Assembly (NCBI RefSeq): GCF_007273535.1
Contig: NZ_RIBP01000004.1
Coordinates: 1,216,001-1,280,000 of the forward strand
Length of the DNA stretch: 64,000 bases
Reading direction: 5' to 3'
Source of the DNA: Niallia circulans
GTDB lineage: Bacteria; Bacillota; Bacilli; Bacillales; Cytobacillaceae
Part shown: in pieces, positions 36,150-46,926 of the stretch
Numbering within the stretch: position 1 is the first letter of the stretch
How the letters are laid out: each line of letters opens with the position of its first letter
Position numbers and translations under genes: made by a program
The notes under the pieces: model-generated
What the model saw: only the letters and a program-made list of their open reading frames with translations
The model's database searches: none
Told to the model about the DNA's origin: nothing

Positions 36150-36335
36150 ATGAAGTTACTTCTATTAGCACTTATAACCGGGTTTTTGACAGGTTTCATC
36201 TTCGCTTTACTCAAGCTGCCAATACCAGCACCAGGGGCATTACCAGGGATAATCGGAATTGTTGGCATTTATGCAGGGTTTAAAGTATATGTTGGCTTAG
36301 AGCCATGGATCTCAAGCCTGTTCTCGAAGCATTGA
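36150..36335 (+). CDS. XapX domain protein (DUF1427)
   Basis: 61 aa with two hydrophobic helices separated by a PIPAPGALPGIIGIVGIYAG turn, the XapX/DUF1427 signature. Start at 36150 follows AAAGGAAGG. Small integral membrane protein of unknown role, 75 bases after natK. Confidence 0.8.
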   Translation: MKLLLLALITGFLTGFIFALLKLPIPAPGALPGIIGIVGIYAGFKVYVGLEPWISSLFSKH

Positions 36336-36340
36336 TAAAA

Positions 36341-36660
36341 GGGATAGGCTGGGATAGAAGTAAGTGAACCAGCGTAATGACCGAACTACTTAATCAACTA
36401 TGATTAAATGGTTCGGTTTTTTGTTTTTAGTTTTAATACAAAAAATTAGAAATTTTGGTGGAATGGAGCGGAGACCACTCGACTCCTGCGGGAAATAGGG
36501 GACGCTTTAGACCTCGCAGAAAACGAGTGGACGAGCGCGCAATGAAACGAACTAATTTTAACTCCCTATTTTATTTAGACACAACCTTCATTTTTCAAAT
36601 TTAGTTGTAATTCTATTATTCATGTTTAGAAAGGTGATCTTTTGTTTTGTCCCAGCCTCT
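36341..36660. repeat. Dispersed structured repeat, copy 2
   Basis: About 320 bp and closely related to 23745-24040. The terminator hairpin (36380-36417) is conserved in structure, with one G-T wobble and one mismatch, followed by TTTTTTG. The second hairpin (stem CCACTCG/CGAGTGG) has an inner arm CTGCG...CGCAG that copy 1 lacks, so copy 1 looks internally deleted by about 35 bases. The right end TGTCCCAGCCTCT is identical in both copies; the left end is less well kept here. It starts a few bases after the XapX stop. Confidence 0.85.
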
Positions 36661-37013
36661 TCTTTTTCTATAGAGAACCAATCATCAATCACAAATTGCG
36701 GGAATATTCCTGTTAATATTGACAATATTCGTAACATTTAGTGTAAAGTATTTTCATTTAATCCTTTACTTGTTATGGTGTACTTGGTGGAGGATTTATT
36801 GGCTGCTAAGGTTGCAATGGTTACATTTTGTTCTATCATTTAATGTCTTTTTTCTATAAGTGTTAATTACCGTTGAGGAATAAAACTTTCATCCTGCTAA
36901 CACGTTTGTTTACTAAACTGTCACTGGTTTATCTAATTTTAACGAAACAGATTTCCTTAAAAGGAAACTAATCTTAGAAAATGAGGAATTAACCAGAAAG
37001 GAGTTTGAAGGGA
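36661..37013. other. Gene-poor AT-rich region before the orphan HTH gene
   Basis: 353 bp between repeat copy 2 and the HTH gene. It contains a possible 14-codon peptide (TTG at 36799, stop 36841-36843, GGTGGAGG upstream; predicted product MAAKVAMVTFCSII) and a sequence TTTAATCC-N-TTATGGTG region without a clear promoter. Nothing else recognised. Confidence 0.35.
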
Positions 37014-37391
37014 TTGAAGCTTGTTCAATATTATAATTATACAAACCTAGCCTTATTTAAAACAAAAGCGCAATTTAATCAGTCTGTTAGTGCCTATAAA
37101 CAATATATAACCGTTATGTCATTAAGACACGATATTCGTTACAAGCTTTATAGAGTATTTAATTATTTAGCAAGTCAAGCTAGGCCGAATTTAGGTGTTT
37201 TGTCAAAGGACAATAAACAAATATCCGTAGATTTAGAAATCAGTACAAGAACCCTTTTAAAATATTATGAACGTTTAGTTGACCTTGGAATGGTAGAGCT
37301 AATTAATCTTAAAGATACGACAACGTATATATTTATTATTAACCCAATTACATTAAATAAGGCTGCAGATTTTACAATAAAAACTTTGTAA
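37014..37391 (+). CDS. Orphan helix-turn-helix protein
   Basis: 125 aa, soluble. The middle contains a winged-helix/HTH pattern: SKDNKQISVDLEISTRTLLKYYERLVDLGMVEL. The N-terminal NYTNLALFKTKAQFNQ resembles the start of a Bacillus family of longer HTH proteins seen on plasmids and in accessory regions, of which this could be a short member or truncated copy. TTG start at 37014 after AAAGGAG. It is more AT-rich than its neighbours and lies beside a dispersed repeat, consistent with an accessory insertion. Function not known. Confidence 0.6.
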   Translation: MKLVQYYNYTNLALFKTKAQFNQSVSAYKQYITVMSLRHDIRYKLYRVFNYLASQARPNLGVLSKDNKQISVDLEISTRTLLKYYERLVDLGMVELINLKDTTTYIFIINPITLNKAADFTIKTL

Positions 37392-37513
37392 CGATGATAT
37401 ATAAATAAGTTAAATGAGGACTAAAATTTAATCATTGTATATTTTTAAATTTTTATGTCTCAGCTGTACTAAATTTGTTAGAAAGAAAGCTATCTTTCTC
37501 CAAGAACTAAGGA

Positions 37514-37537
37514 GGGAGACAGCATCCTTGCTGTCTC
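37514..37537. terminator. Hairpin downstream of uvsE
   Basis: GGAGACAGCA and its complement around a TCCT loop. It lacks a good T run on the uvsE strand and is followed by TTCTTT on the plus strand, so its role as terminator is plausible but not strong. Confidence 0.5.
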
Positions 37538-37549
37538 CTTCTTTGAGGA

Positions 37550-38506
37550 TTAATTCCATTCTAATGTTGCTCCGCCGATTCTTTTAACTCCGCGAATCTT
37601 GCTTAAGTCCTCAACAAGCTGTAAACAAGCTTGATCCTTCAGCTTTGCCTCAATCATGAAATCGACGTCCATCTGAAGAGGACGCAATAGCTGGATGAGT
37701 GGTTTGACAAACTCTGCGTTAACAAAATCTGCGTGTGAGCGGAATGTCTTCTCAGACTTGGGAGAAGACAAATGGATTTTCGGAGTAAGTCCGCGGTGTT
37801 TCCAAGTTTCAAATATTGGCAATAAAAGCTCATCTAACGGTTTATCACATAAGTTTGCCATATGATGATGATAGTCAAAGACAAGCGGAATTGTTTCGTT
37901 TTGACATACTGTTAATGTTTCCTCTGTGTTATATGTCTTGTCGTCATTTTCTAATGTCATTACCTTTTTGATATGTGATGGCAATGTCTTGATATTTTCA
38001 TAAAAGCGGATAAGTGTTTGCTCCTTGTCACCGTATGTGCCGCCAATATGAATATTAATAACACTTCTATCCTCTACTCCCATTGCTTCTAACATTTTGT
38101 AATGATATTCCATATCTATGACAGCATTCTTTGTTACTTCCGGTCTTGGCGAAGTGAATAACGTATATTGATTAGGATGAAAGCTGACTCGCAGTCCATG
38201 CTCCTTTACGAGTTGTCCAATTTCTGCAAACTCCTCCTTAAATGGCGTGAGATAATCCCACATAACATCAGGGTGGGTTGCTAGTGGAACAATGGAGCTC
38301 GACATGCGGTACAGCATGATTTCGTGCCCAATATTGTAATGCAATGCTCTTTTTGTGTTGGTAAGATTTGTTTTTGTTATTTCCAGCAGCCTTTGTTTCC
38401 GTTCTTCCTCAGGCAGTTCTTTGTAACGTGCAAAGGTCATTGTTTTGGAGGGCGAAGCGTCCCAAAGGTTCGTCGCTGTGGAAACATATCCAAATCTGAA
38501 TTTCAT
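37550..38506 (-). CDS. uvsE: UV DNA damage endonuclease UvsE
   Basis: 318 aa TIM-barrel, AP-endonuclease-2-like. Landmarks are FRFGYVSTA at the start, [40 protein letters not shown] and KIHLSSPK, which carry the metal ligands. It nicks 5' to cyclobutane dimers and 6-4 photoproducts, protecting spores and cells. Start at 38506 follows AAAGGAGAA. Corresponds to B. subtilis ywjD; 28 bases downstream of the PLD gene. Confidence 0.94.
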   Translation of the reverse strand: MKFRFGYVSTATNLWDASPSKTMTFARYKELPEEERKQRLLEITKTNLTNTKRALHYNIGHEIMLYRMSSSIVPLATHPDVMWDYLTPFKEEFAEIGQLVKEHGLRVSFHPNQYTLFTSPRPEVTKNAVIDMEYHYKMLEAMGVEDRSVINIHIGGTYGDKEQTLIRFYENIKTLPSHIKKVMTLENDDKTYNTEETLTVCQNETIPLVFDYHHHMANLCDKPLDELLLPIFETWKHRGLTPKIHLSSPKSEKTFRSHADFVNAEFVKPLIQLLRPLQMDVDFMIEAKLKDQACLQLVEDLSKIRGVKRIGGATLEWN

Positions 38507-38534
38507 CTTCGTTCTCCTTTCCCTTTTCAAAAAT

Positions 38535-39734
38535 TTACAGCAGAGGAGCAAATATTCTGGCGATCCATTCTAGCAATACTGTTTTCGGTTTAGGCTTTTC
38601 TAAGTATTGAAGCGTGTATTCTTCTGATACGGCAATATCCTTATCAACAAAGCTGTTCATTTCTGTAATAAAGCTAGGTTCAAAAATACTGCAAACCAGT
38701 TCGTGGTTCAAGAAAATGCTTCTCTTATCAAAATTAGGTGTGCCGACAAGACAAATTTCGTCATCTGCTGTAACAATCTTACCATGAAAAAAACCATGTT
38801 TATAATGATAAGCCTTTGCACCACCCTTTAACAGGGTACGTAAGTAGGGGAAGGAGGCTTCCTTTACTAAAATATGATCAGGCTTTGTTGGCAATAGCAG
38901 GGTGATTGTGACGTTTCTGTCTTGAGCCATGCTAAGCTCTTTCATTATCCTTTTGCTAGGGATGAAATAGGGAGTTCCAATAAATAGAGTTTTCCGTGTA
39001 TTGCGGATAAGTCCGCAAAGAACATCCTCTAAATAGACTCCTTGGGTTGGAATAATCTGATGTCTGGCATTACCTTTAGGCTGTTTGGGAAAGTAAATAG
39101 GGTTTTGAAGCAGATTTGTTTTTGTGGCATCGGTCCAGTCTAGTAAAAATTCACGCTGCAGGTCATCAACACCCTGACCTGTCATTTTAAAATGGTAGTC
39201 CCTCCACGGACTTAATTTTAAATTGGCGTGAATATAATCTTTACCAATATTAAAACCGCCAACATAGCTTGTTTTTCCATCAATTATGGAAATCTTCCGG
39301 TGATTTCTAACCTGCAAAGAATAGAAAAATGGCAGTGTTGGTTTATTGCAATATGCAAACTCTACTCCTGCCTCCTTTAACTTATTGCGGATTTTTTTTC
39401 TGACCTGAAAGCTTCCGAGCCAATCCAGCAACAGTCTTACCTCAATCCCATCTTGTGCTTTCCTTTCAAGAATTTCTAAAAACTGTGTGCTAATTGTATC
39501 TGCTTTTACCGTGTAAAATAATATATGTATATGCTTTTCGGCATTTTCCAGCTCTTGAAATAAGTCTGGAAAGAGGTCCTTACCGTCGTTGAAGATTTGA
39601 AAGTTACTTTCCCGAAACGGATAATTTCTTCTCGTAACCTTTCGCTTAGTGATAGCTTTGCCGACAATGAAATCTATATAAAGTAAAAAAATGAGCATTA
39701 ACAAAACACAAATGATGATTAAAAAAGTATACAT
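38535..39734 (-). CDS. ywjE: Phospholipase D-type cardiolipin synthase (YwjE-like)
   Basis: 399 aa with a single N-terminal membrane helix and two HKD motifs: HRKISIID and HGKIVTAD, each followed by the VGG/VGT-N segment of cardiolipin synthases. It is about 80 residues shorter than the two-helix ClsA type because only one N-terminal helix is present, as in YwjE. Start follows AAGGGGGAA. Probable operon with uvsE, the ywjD-ywjE order of B. subtilis. Confidence 0.88.
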   Translation of the reverse strand: MYTFLIIICVLLMLIFLLYIDFIVGKAITKRKVTRRNYPFRESNFQIFNDGKDLFPDLFQELENAEKHIHILFYTVKADTISTQFLEILERKAQDGIEVRLLLDWLGSFQVRKKIRNKLKEAGVEFAYCNKPTLPFFYSLQVRNHRKISIIDGKTSYVGGFNIGKDYIHANLKLSPWRDYHFKMTGQGVDDLQREFLLDWTDATKTNLLQNPIYFPKQPKGNARHQIIPTQGVYLEDVLCGLIRNTRKTLFIGTPYFIPSKRIMKELSMAQDRNVTITLLLPTKPDHILVKEASFPYLRTLLKGGAKAYHYKHGFFHGKIVTADDEICLVGTPNFDKRSIFLNHELVCSIFEPSFITEMNSFVDKDIAVSEEYTLQYLEKPKPKTVLLEWIARIFAPLL

Positions 39735-40087
39735 AGAAGTTCCCCCTTGGATATGTATTGTTTCCCGTTTTCACCTATTCTATAAGAGAGGGAAAGAAGA
39801 CTTGTGGAACTTTCCGTAATACCGTAGGCAATAAAGAAAAGAAAAGCTAAATAAACCTTAGCTAGAACTAGCATATTCGCTAGAAATTTGTTTATAATGG
39901 AGAATATGTATTTTTTCTCTTTACTATGAAATGGAAACTGTATAAAATGAAACTCCATGAGGAAATAAATGTTAAGACAAAAAGATTTCCGCCTACATGC
40001 AAATGAAGAAAATGTCTTTAATAAATGTGGTATAACTACATACAATCCAATTCGGATAAAGAGCAGATAGCGAAGGGAAGTGCCAAA
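39735..40087. promoter_or_regulatory. ywjE / rpoE divergent intergenic region
   Basis: 353 bp. Two rightward -10-like boxes are visible: TATAAT at 39893-39898 and an extended TGGTATAAC near 40028-40036, the latter close to rpoE. No strong -35 accompanies them. No small gene was identified. Confidence 0.4.
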
Positions 40088-40663
40088 ATGAGTGTTGATA
40101 AGTTTACAAAAGAAGAATTAAATGAAATGTCATTAATTGAAATTGCATATGAACTATTAAATGGTGCAAAAACACCATATTCTTTCAATGAAATTGTGAA
40201 GGAAGTAAGCAGGCTAGTGGATTTGTCTGAAGATCAAATCAATGATAGACTTGCACAATTCTATACAGATATTAATATTGACGGACGCTTTCTGTCATTA
40301 GGAGATAATCGTTGGGGATTACGTACATGGTATCCTGTTGATAAGTCAGAGGAAGATGTCGTTACGGTAACGAAGCCGAAGAAGAAAAAAGCGAAAAAAG
40401 CTGCTGAAGATGATTTCGACGATTATGATGACAGTGTAGAAGAAGATTATGAAGAGTTTGATGAGGACGATGATGTCGAAGATGAGGACGATTTGCTAGA
40501 TGACGACCTAGCAGATGACGAAGAAGAAGACGATGACAGCTTTGACGAAGATGCAGAAGATAGTTTTGAAATCGACGAAGATGAGCTGGATGAGGATTTA
40601 GACGAAGAAGATGATGAAGAAGATGAGGATGAGTTTGAAGACGAGGATGAGGAAGATAAATAA
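40088..40663 (+). CDS. rpoE: RNA polymerase delta subunit
   Basis: 191 aa. The folded N-terminal domain (residues 1-90, SLIEIAYELLNG, RLAQFYTDINIDGRFLSLG, NRWGLRTWYPVD) is followed by a short KPKKKKAKKA basic patch and a roughly 75-residue tail made almost entirely of Asp and Glu. Delta increases RNA polymerase recycling and promoter selectivity in Firmicutes. Start at 40088 matches the family. The rpoE-pyrG order is conserved. Confidence 0.95.
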   Translation: MSVDKFTKEELNEMSLIEIAYELLNGAKTPYSFNEIVKEVSRLVDLSEDQINDRLAQFYTDINIDGRFLSLGDNRWGLRTWYPVDKSEEDVVTVTKPKKKKAKKAAEDDFDDYDDSVEEDYEEFDEDDDVEDEDDLLDDDLADDEEEDDDSFDEDAEDSFEIDEDELDEDLDEEDDEEDEDEFEDEDEEDK

Positions 40664-40668
40664 GACCC

Positions 40669-40783
40669 TTGACTTTTAGATGCCTTGCTTGTAAAATCAT
40701 TTTTGGGCTCCTTAAAAAAGGAACGAACTGATATTTGCTTAAATAGCGCTCCCCTTACTTGAAAAAGTAAGCGGAGCTTTTTT
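40669..40783 (+). promoter_or_regulatory. pyrG promoter and CTP-sensing attenuator
   Basis: TTGACT (40669-40674), 17 bases and TAAAAT (40692-40697) form the promoter. Seven bases later the predicted transcript begins GGGCTC (40705-40710). A terminator hairpin follows at about 40748-40783, with 5' arm GCTCCCCTTACTT and a T-rich tail. This is the architecture of Bacillus pyrG control: at low CTP the polymerase stutters and adds extra Gs, which pair with the C/U-rich arm and prevent termination. Confidence 0.85.
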
Positions 40784-42572
<1,789 letters not shown>

Positions 42573-42578
42573 GTGATT

Positions 42579-42614
42579 AAAAAAGCTAACCTTTTTAAAA
42601 AGGTTAGCTTTTTT
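42579..42614. terminator. Bidirectional terminator, pyrG / ywjG
   Basis: A perfect 36-base palindrome: AAAAAAGCTAACCTTTTT directly followed by its complement. Works in both directions. Confidence 0.9.
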
Positions 42615-42616
42615 GT

Positions 42617-43150
42617 TTACAGTTCAAATTCCTTAATAAATTCATCCAACGTAAACTTGATGCCATAATAGACAAATAAAGCAGCGACAGAAGCGGGATA
42701 ACCGAAGCGATTGCCTTCTTCATCAGGCAGCAGGCCTTTCGTCAACTTAAGGTCAATATGAACATCTGCAATGTCTTGTAGTCCTTCTAAATCAGCAGAC
42801 ATTATGGTGCTAACTGAGACAAAAGGAATAAATTCTTCGGCAAGCTTCTTGGCAAAAGGTAGAAGCTCCGGATCATCTGACGTTCGTGAGAACATTAAGA
42901 AGCGGTCATTTGGGTTAACATTATCAATCGAGTGCTCCTCTGTCCATTCTTCTGCCCCTTGTAGTGGTTCAGCACTATACAAGCTTTCAGAAACAACTGC
43001 CTTCATTTCATTAGTGGCATAAATGAAGATTTTTCCATCACCGCCAAGAGCTTGGGCAAGTATTCTGGCACTATCCTCAATTGATTCTTCTTCCTTTTCG
43101 TGAAGTCTTTTAAATAAACCACTTAATTGAGTGGAGAACATTTTTAGCAA
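42617..43150 (-). CDS. ywjG: DUF2529 family protein YwjG
   Basis: 177 aa soluble protein. The SIS-like pattern KIFIYATNEMKAVVSES and a GYPASVAALFVYYGIK segment match DUF2529 (YwjG). The TTG start at 43150 is spaced correctly from GGGGGTG; an in-frame ATG three codons later is too far from it. Divergent from spo0F, as in B. subtilis. Function unknown. Confidence 0.82.
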   Translation of the reverse strand: MLKMFSTQLSGLFKRLHEKEEESIEDSARILAQALGGDGKIFIYATNEMKAVVSESLYSAEPLQGAEEWTEEHSIDNVNPNDRFLMFSRTSDDPELLPFAKKLAEEFIPFVSVSTIMSADLEGLQDIADVHIDLKLTKGLLPDEEGNRFGYPASVAALFVYYGIKFTLDEFIKEFEL

Positions 43151-43264
43151 TGTGAGGCACCCCCATAGTTATTTTTCATCATCATATCCATTGATAGGGA
43201 AAGTTTGACTGATTCAATAGTATTATAAGGAAAGTGCAAGAAAAGGCAAAATTTATGCCTGTCA

Positions 43265-43373
43265 GCAGGAAAATGTCAATAAAAAGTAGAAAGTTATTTA
43301 TAGAGAAAAACTTTGTTATATAATGGATGTAATTGGGTCTATTGTCTAAAATAGTCTTTTTTGCTGTGTCGAA
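43265..43373 (+). promoter_or_regulatory. spo0F control region: sigma-H promoter candidate and Spo0A box
   Basis: GCAGGAAAA (43265-43273), 12 bases and GTAGAAA (43286-43292) fit the sigma-H pattern RNAGGAWWW-N12-RNNGAAT with one mismatch. A perfect Spo0A box, TGTCGAA, is at 43367-43373. A TATAAT at 43319-43324 could belong to a sigma-A promoter. Spo0F is sigma-H and Spo0A controlled in B. subtilis. Confidence 0.6.
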
Positions 43374-43456
43374 TATCAGCAGCCGGTTGTCAGATATAGG
43401 GGAACATCTTTTTCATTTTCAAAAATAGAGAACAATTAGGAAGGGTAGGGTCTAAA

Positions 43457-43819
43457 ATGAAAGGGAAAATATTAATCGTGGATGACCAGTTCGGTATCAG
43501 AATTTTATTAAATGAAGTGTTTCAAAAAGAAGGCTACAAAACATTTCAGGCTGCAAATGGAGTGCAGGCGCTAGAAATAGTGACACAAGAGGTTCCTGAT
43601 TTGGTACTTCTTGATATGAAAATCCCTGGAATGGATGGCATTGAAATATTAAAACGGATGAAAAAGCTTTACAAGGATATTCGTGTAATTATCATGACGG
43701 CATATGGTGAGCTTGATATGATTCAGGAAGCAAAGGATCTTGGAGCATTGACACATTTTGCAAAGCCATTCGACATTGATGATTTGCGTGCGGCAGTTAA
43801 GGAATATATCGTCAGCTAA
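43457..43819 (+). CDS. spo0F: Sporulation phosphorelay response regulator Spo0F
   Basis: 120 aa, a stand-alone receiver domain. Acidic pair Asp9/Asp10, phospho-acceptor Asp53 in LLDMKIPG, Thr in IIMTAYGE and Lys in HFAKPFD are all conserved. It passes phosphate from sensor kinases (KinA-type) to Spo0B and on to Spo0A. Start follows AGGAAGGGTAGG. Followed by a perfect 20-bp terminator stem. Confidence 0.96.
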   Translation: MKGKILIVDDQFGIRILLNEVFQKEGYKTFQAANGVQALEIVTQEVPDLVLLDMKIPGMDGIEILKRMKKLYKDIRVIIMTAYGELDMIQEAKDLGALTHFAKPFDIDDLRAAVKEYIVS

Positions 43820-44140
43820 AGCATTGAACTAACTGGAGCCTTTCTAAGGCAATTATACCAGGTAATTTTTACGAATACATATTAACCAAAAAATTGATAG
43901 AGCAATTAATTTGCTCTATCAATTTTTTGGATAAAACTAATTTTTTTATGACATTTTATAAAAAATGGTTGGATAGATAGCATTTCTCTACTTATTTTGG
44001 TATGATTACCTATGGAATTTAAAAGCTAATTGATTCGTTTTATTTTACTAGGGGTAATGTATACATATTCACAATTCTCTTTGGAGAATTTAATAAAGGT
44101 TACCTTGTAAAAAGGACGATCATAATAAGGAGGAAGAAAT
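43820..44140. other. spo0F / fbaA intergenic region
   Basis: 321 bp. It holds the terminator described above and an A/T-rich upstream region for fbaA; a possible TATGAT -10 is near 44000 but the -35 is poor. No gene. Confidence 0.4.
43886..43930. terminator. Terminator after spo0F
   Basis: A perfect 20-bp stem, CCAAAAAATTGATAGAGCAA and complement, closes a 5-base loop and ends in TTTTTTGG. Among the longest perfect stems in the window. Confidence 0.85.
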
Positions 44141-44998
44141 ATGCCTTTAGTTTCAATGAAAGACATGTTAAACAAAGCAAAAGCAGAAGGCTATGCTGTT
44201 GGTCAATTTAACTTAAATAACCTTGAGTTCACTCAAGCAATTCTTCAAGCTGCAGAAGAAGAAAAATCTCCAGTTATCCTTGGGGTATCTGAAGGTGCTG
44301 CTCGTTACATGGGTGGTTTCACAACTGTAGTTAAAATGGTAGAAGGTTTACTTGTAGACTATAAAATCACTGTTCCAGTTGCTATTCACTTGGATCACGG
44401 TTCAAGCTTCGAAAAATGTAAAGAAGCTATCGACGCTGGATTCACTTCAGTTATGATCGATGCTTCTCACCACCCATTTGAAGAAAACGTTGAAACAACT
44501 AAAAAAGTTGTTGATTACGCTCATTCAAAAGGTGTTTCAGTTGAAGCTGAGCTTGGAACTGTTGGCGGACAAGAAGATGATGTTGTTGCTGAAGGCGTAA
44601 TCTACGCTAATGCACAAGAGTGTGTTGAGCTTGTTAAACGCACTGGCATCGATACTCTAGCTCCAGCACTTGGTTCTGTTCATGGACCATACAAAGGTGA
44701 ACCAAACCTTGGTTTCAAAGAAATGGAAGAAATCGGTAACCTTACTGGTCTTCCACTAGTATTACACGGAGGAACTGGTATCCCAACAAAAGATATCCAA
44801 AAATCTGTTTCTCTTGGTACAGCTAAAATCAATGTTAACACAGAAAACCAAATCGCTTCTGCTAAAGCTGTTCGCGAAACATTGGCTGCTAAACCTGAAG
44901 AGTACGATCCACGTAAATACTTAGGACCAGCTCGTGACGCTATTAAAGCAACTGTTATTGGCAAAATCAAAGAATTCGGTTCTTCAAACAAAGCGTAA
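44141..44998 (+). CDS. fbaA: Fructose-1,6-bisphosphate aldolase, class II
   Basis: 285 aa, exactly the B. subtilis length. Zinc ligands and catalytic residues lie in [31 protein letters not shown] and VLHGGTGI. Central glycolytic/gluconeogenic enzyme. AAGGAGGAAG lies before the ATG and codon use is strongly biased, indicating high expression. Confidence 0.98.
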   Translation: MPLVSMKDMLNKAKAEGYAVGQFNLNNLEFTQAILQAAEEEKSPVILGVSEGAARYMGGFTTVVKMVEGLLVDYKITVPVAIHLDHGSSFEKCKEAIDAGFTSVMIDASHHPFEENVETTKKVVDYAHSKGVSVEAELGTVGGQEDDVVAEGVIYANAQECVELVKRTGIDTLAPALGSVHGPYKGEPNLGFKEMEEIGNLTGLPLVLHGGTGIPTKDIQKSVSLGTAKINVNTENQIASAKAVRETLAAKPEEYDPRKYLGPARDAIKATVIGKIKEFGSSNKA

Positions 44999-45639
44999 TA
45001 TAACATAAATGATCGAAACCGCCCTTAATGGGCGGTTTCCGTTCATTTACTGTATTTTAGAAAGTCAGTCGAATAAACAGACATATTGTCGGTTATGATG
45101 TATAAAGAATGATAATTCCCCATTTGAAGACTGGCTGAAGCTGCTTAAAGGAACAAGACAAGCAGTCCCCATCTGGACTAGACTAAAAGCACCTTTATGT
45201 TCAACACATCCAGTATTCTAGTTATCAAGCTTCTATTGAAAAAACACCCAGATTTTATTAATTATTAATTTCACCGTTCGTAAATTAGACTTGGCGATAT
45301 TAATTTTGATGCTACTTGAGATTTATTAGCCCAAATTAGGAAAGGCCTAACTGTCCTTAAAGGATACCTGGACAAGTTTTTGCCCTCCTTAACATTGTGC
45401 ATGTGCTAGCACTTTTCCTATCTTCTTTAAATTTTGGTATAATAATTGAATCAGTAGGAACTCATAATTGATATTACTTTCAAGACTTAATTCAATTTTT
45501 ATATTCCTGTAAACAGGGAAGTTGGCAAAGCAGTACTTGCCCAAAGGGAAAGGGGCCGCAAAACGGCTAAGTAATTTCGGATAATACGAAAATTACATAA
45601 TTAAGTACACGCATTGCTTGGCTTAGAAGGGAGTTAGAA
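44999..45639. promoter_or_regulatory. fbaA / murA2 gap with a structured leader
   Basis: 641 bp. No trace of tal, the usual gene here, was found. An extended -10, TGGTATAAT, lies at 45435-45443, predicting a roughly 190-base leader for murA2. Within about 45515-45600 are a TTGGCAAA/TTGCCCAA pair, a GCCGCAAAACGGC hairpin and a TAATTTCG/CGAAAATTA hairpin. It does not match a riboswitch class I can name. Confidence 0.45.
45015..45039. terminator. Hairpin after fbaA
   Basis: GAAACCGCCC and complement around TTAAT. The tail is only moderately T-rich (CCGTTCATTT), so it may be a weak terminator or a 3' stabiliser. Confidence 0.65.
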
Positions 45640-46926
45640 ATGGAAAAACTTATGATTGCAGGTGGATCACCATTAAAAGGCACGGTACGCATTAGCGGTG
45701 CAAAAAACAGTGCAGTTGCACTGATACCAGCCACTATTTTAGCAGAATCTCCAGTGACCATTGAGGGATTGCCTGACATTTCTGATGTACACATATTGAA
45801 AGGGATAATGGAGGAATTAGGAGGAAGTGTTTCATTCTCTGATTCTGATATGACGATTGACCCGACTTCTATGATTTCCATGCCTATGCCAAATGGTAAG
45901 GTCAAAAAGCTGCGTGCTTCCTATTACTTAATGGGAGCAATGCTTGGCAGATTTAAAAAAGCTGTAATTGGATTGCCTGGAGGCTGCCACTTAGGTCCAA
46001 GGCCGATTGATCAGCATATAAAAGGATTCGAAGCATTAGGAGCTCAAGTGACAAATGAACAGGGAGCTATATATCTAAGAGCTGATGAGCTGAGGGGAGC
46101 CAGAATCTATCTCGATGTAGTGAGTGTAGGGGCAACTATTAATATCATGCTTGCGGCTGTTAGAGCAAAAGGCAGAACAATTATTGAGAATGCCGCTAAA
46201 GAACCAGAAATCATTGATGTTGCTACATTGTTGACTAATATGGGTGCTAAAATTAAAGGTGCAGGAACAGATGTCATTCGAATCGATGGTGTTGATCGTT
46301 TAGATGGCTGTCGTCATACCATTATTCCTGACCGAATTGAGGCCGGAACTTATATAATTATTGGTGCAGCGGTTGGTGATGGAATACTGATTGATAATGT
46401 AATACCACAGCATTTAGAATCTCTTATCGCTAAATTAAGGGAAATGGGTGTGCATATAGAATCAAGTGGTGATCAAGTATTTGTCAGCTCCAATCCTGAT
46501 TTGAAGCCAGTGGATATTAAAACCCTTGTTTACCCGGGATTCCCAACAGATTTACAGCAGCCGTTCACATCGCTTTTAACGAAAACAAACGGTACAAGCA
46601 TGGTAACGGATACAATATACAGTGCCCGCTTCAAGCATATTGATGAACTGAGAAGGATGAATGCCACGATTAAAGTAGAAGGAAGATCGGCAATTATCAA
46701 TGGACCGGTCCATTTGCAAGGAGCACGTGTTAAGGCAAGTGATTTAAGAGCTGGAGCAGCATTGGTAATTGCAGGATTGATGGCAGATGGCATCACTGAA
46801 GTTACTGGTATTGAGCATATTGACAGAGGATATGGACAGCTTGTAGAGAAGCTGAAAGGCTTAGGAGCTTCTATCTGGCGTGAGGGCATGACCCAGGAAG
46901 AGTATGAACAAATAAAGAATGGTTGA
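45640..46926 (+). CDS. murA2: UDP-GlcNAc 1-carboxyvinyltransferase (second MurA, MurAB/MurZ type)
   Basis: 428 aa, the length of B. subtilis MurAB (MurZ). [13 protein letters not shown] near the start and Cys116 in [13 protein letters not shown] (the fosfomycin-sensitive catalytic Cys) are conserved, with [13 protein letters not shown] and FPTDLQQPF later. It adds enolpyruvate to UDP-GlcNAc, the first committed peptidoglycan step. Its position between fbaA and rho identifies the second paralogue. The start follows AAGGGAGTTAG. Confidence 0.95.
   Translation: MEKLMIAGGSPLKGTVRISGAKNSAVALIPATILAESPVTIEGLPDISDVHILKGIMEELGGSVSFSDSDMTIDPTSMISMPMPNGKVKKLRASYYLMGAMLGRFKKAVIGLPGGCHLGPRPIDQHIKGFEALGAQVTNEQGAIYLRADELRGARIYLDVVSVGATINIMLAAVRAKGRTIIENAAKEPEIIDVATLLTNMGAKIKGAGTDVIRIDGVDRLDGCRHTIIPDRIEAGTYIIIGAAVGDGILIDNVIPQHLESLIAKLREMGVHIESSGDQVFVSSNPDLKPVDIKTLVYPGFPTDLQQPFTSLLTKTNGTSMVTDTIYSARFKHIDELRRMNATIKVEGRSAIINGPVHLQGARVKASDLRAGAALVIAGLMADGITEVTGIEHIDRGYGQLVEKLKGLGASIWREGMTQEEYEQIKNG

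Noticed and set aside
40362..40700. Leu/His-rich minus-strand frame opposite rpoE
   Set aside because: It is the reverse complement of the Asp/Glu-rich tail of the delta subunit, which never contains stops on that strand.
45540..45600. Resemblance of the murA2 leader to a c-di-GMP-I riboswitch core (CGCAAA followed by CTAAG)
   Set aside because: The second helix with the GGTAG/GTTACC pairing and the GAAA-capped first helix are missing, so the similarity is too short.
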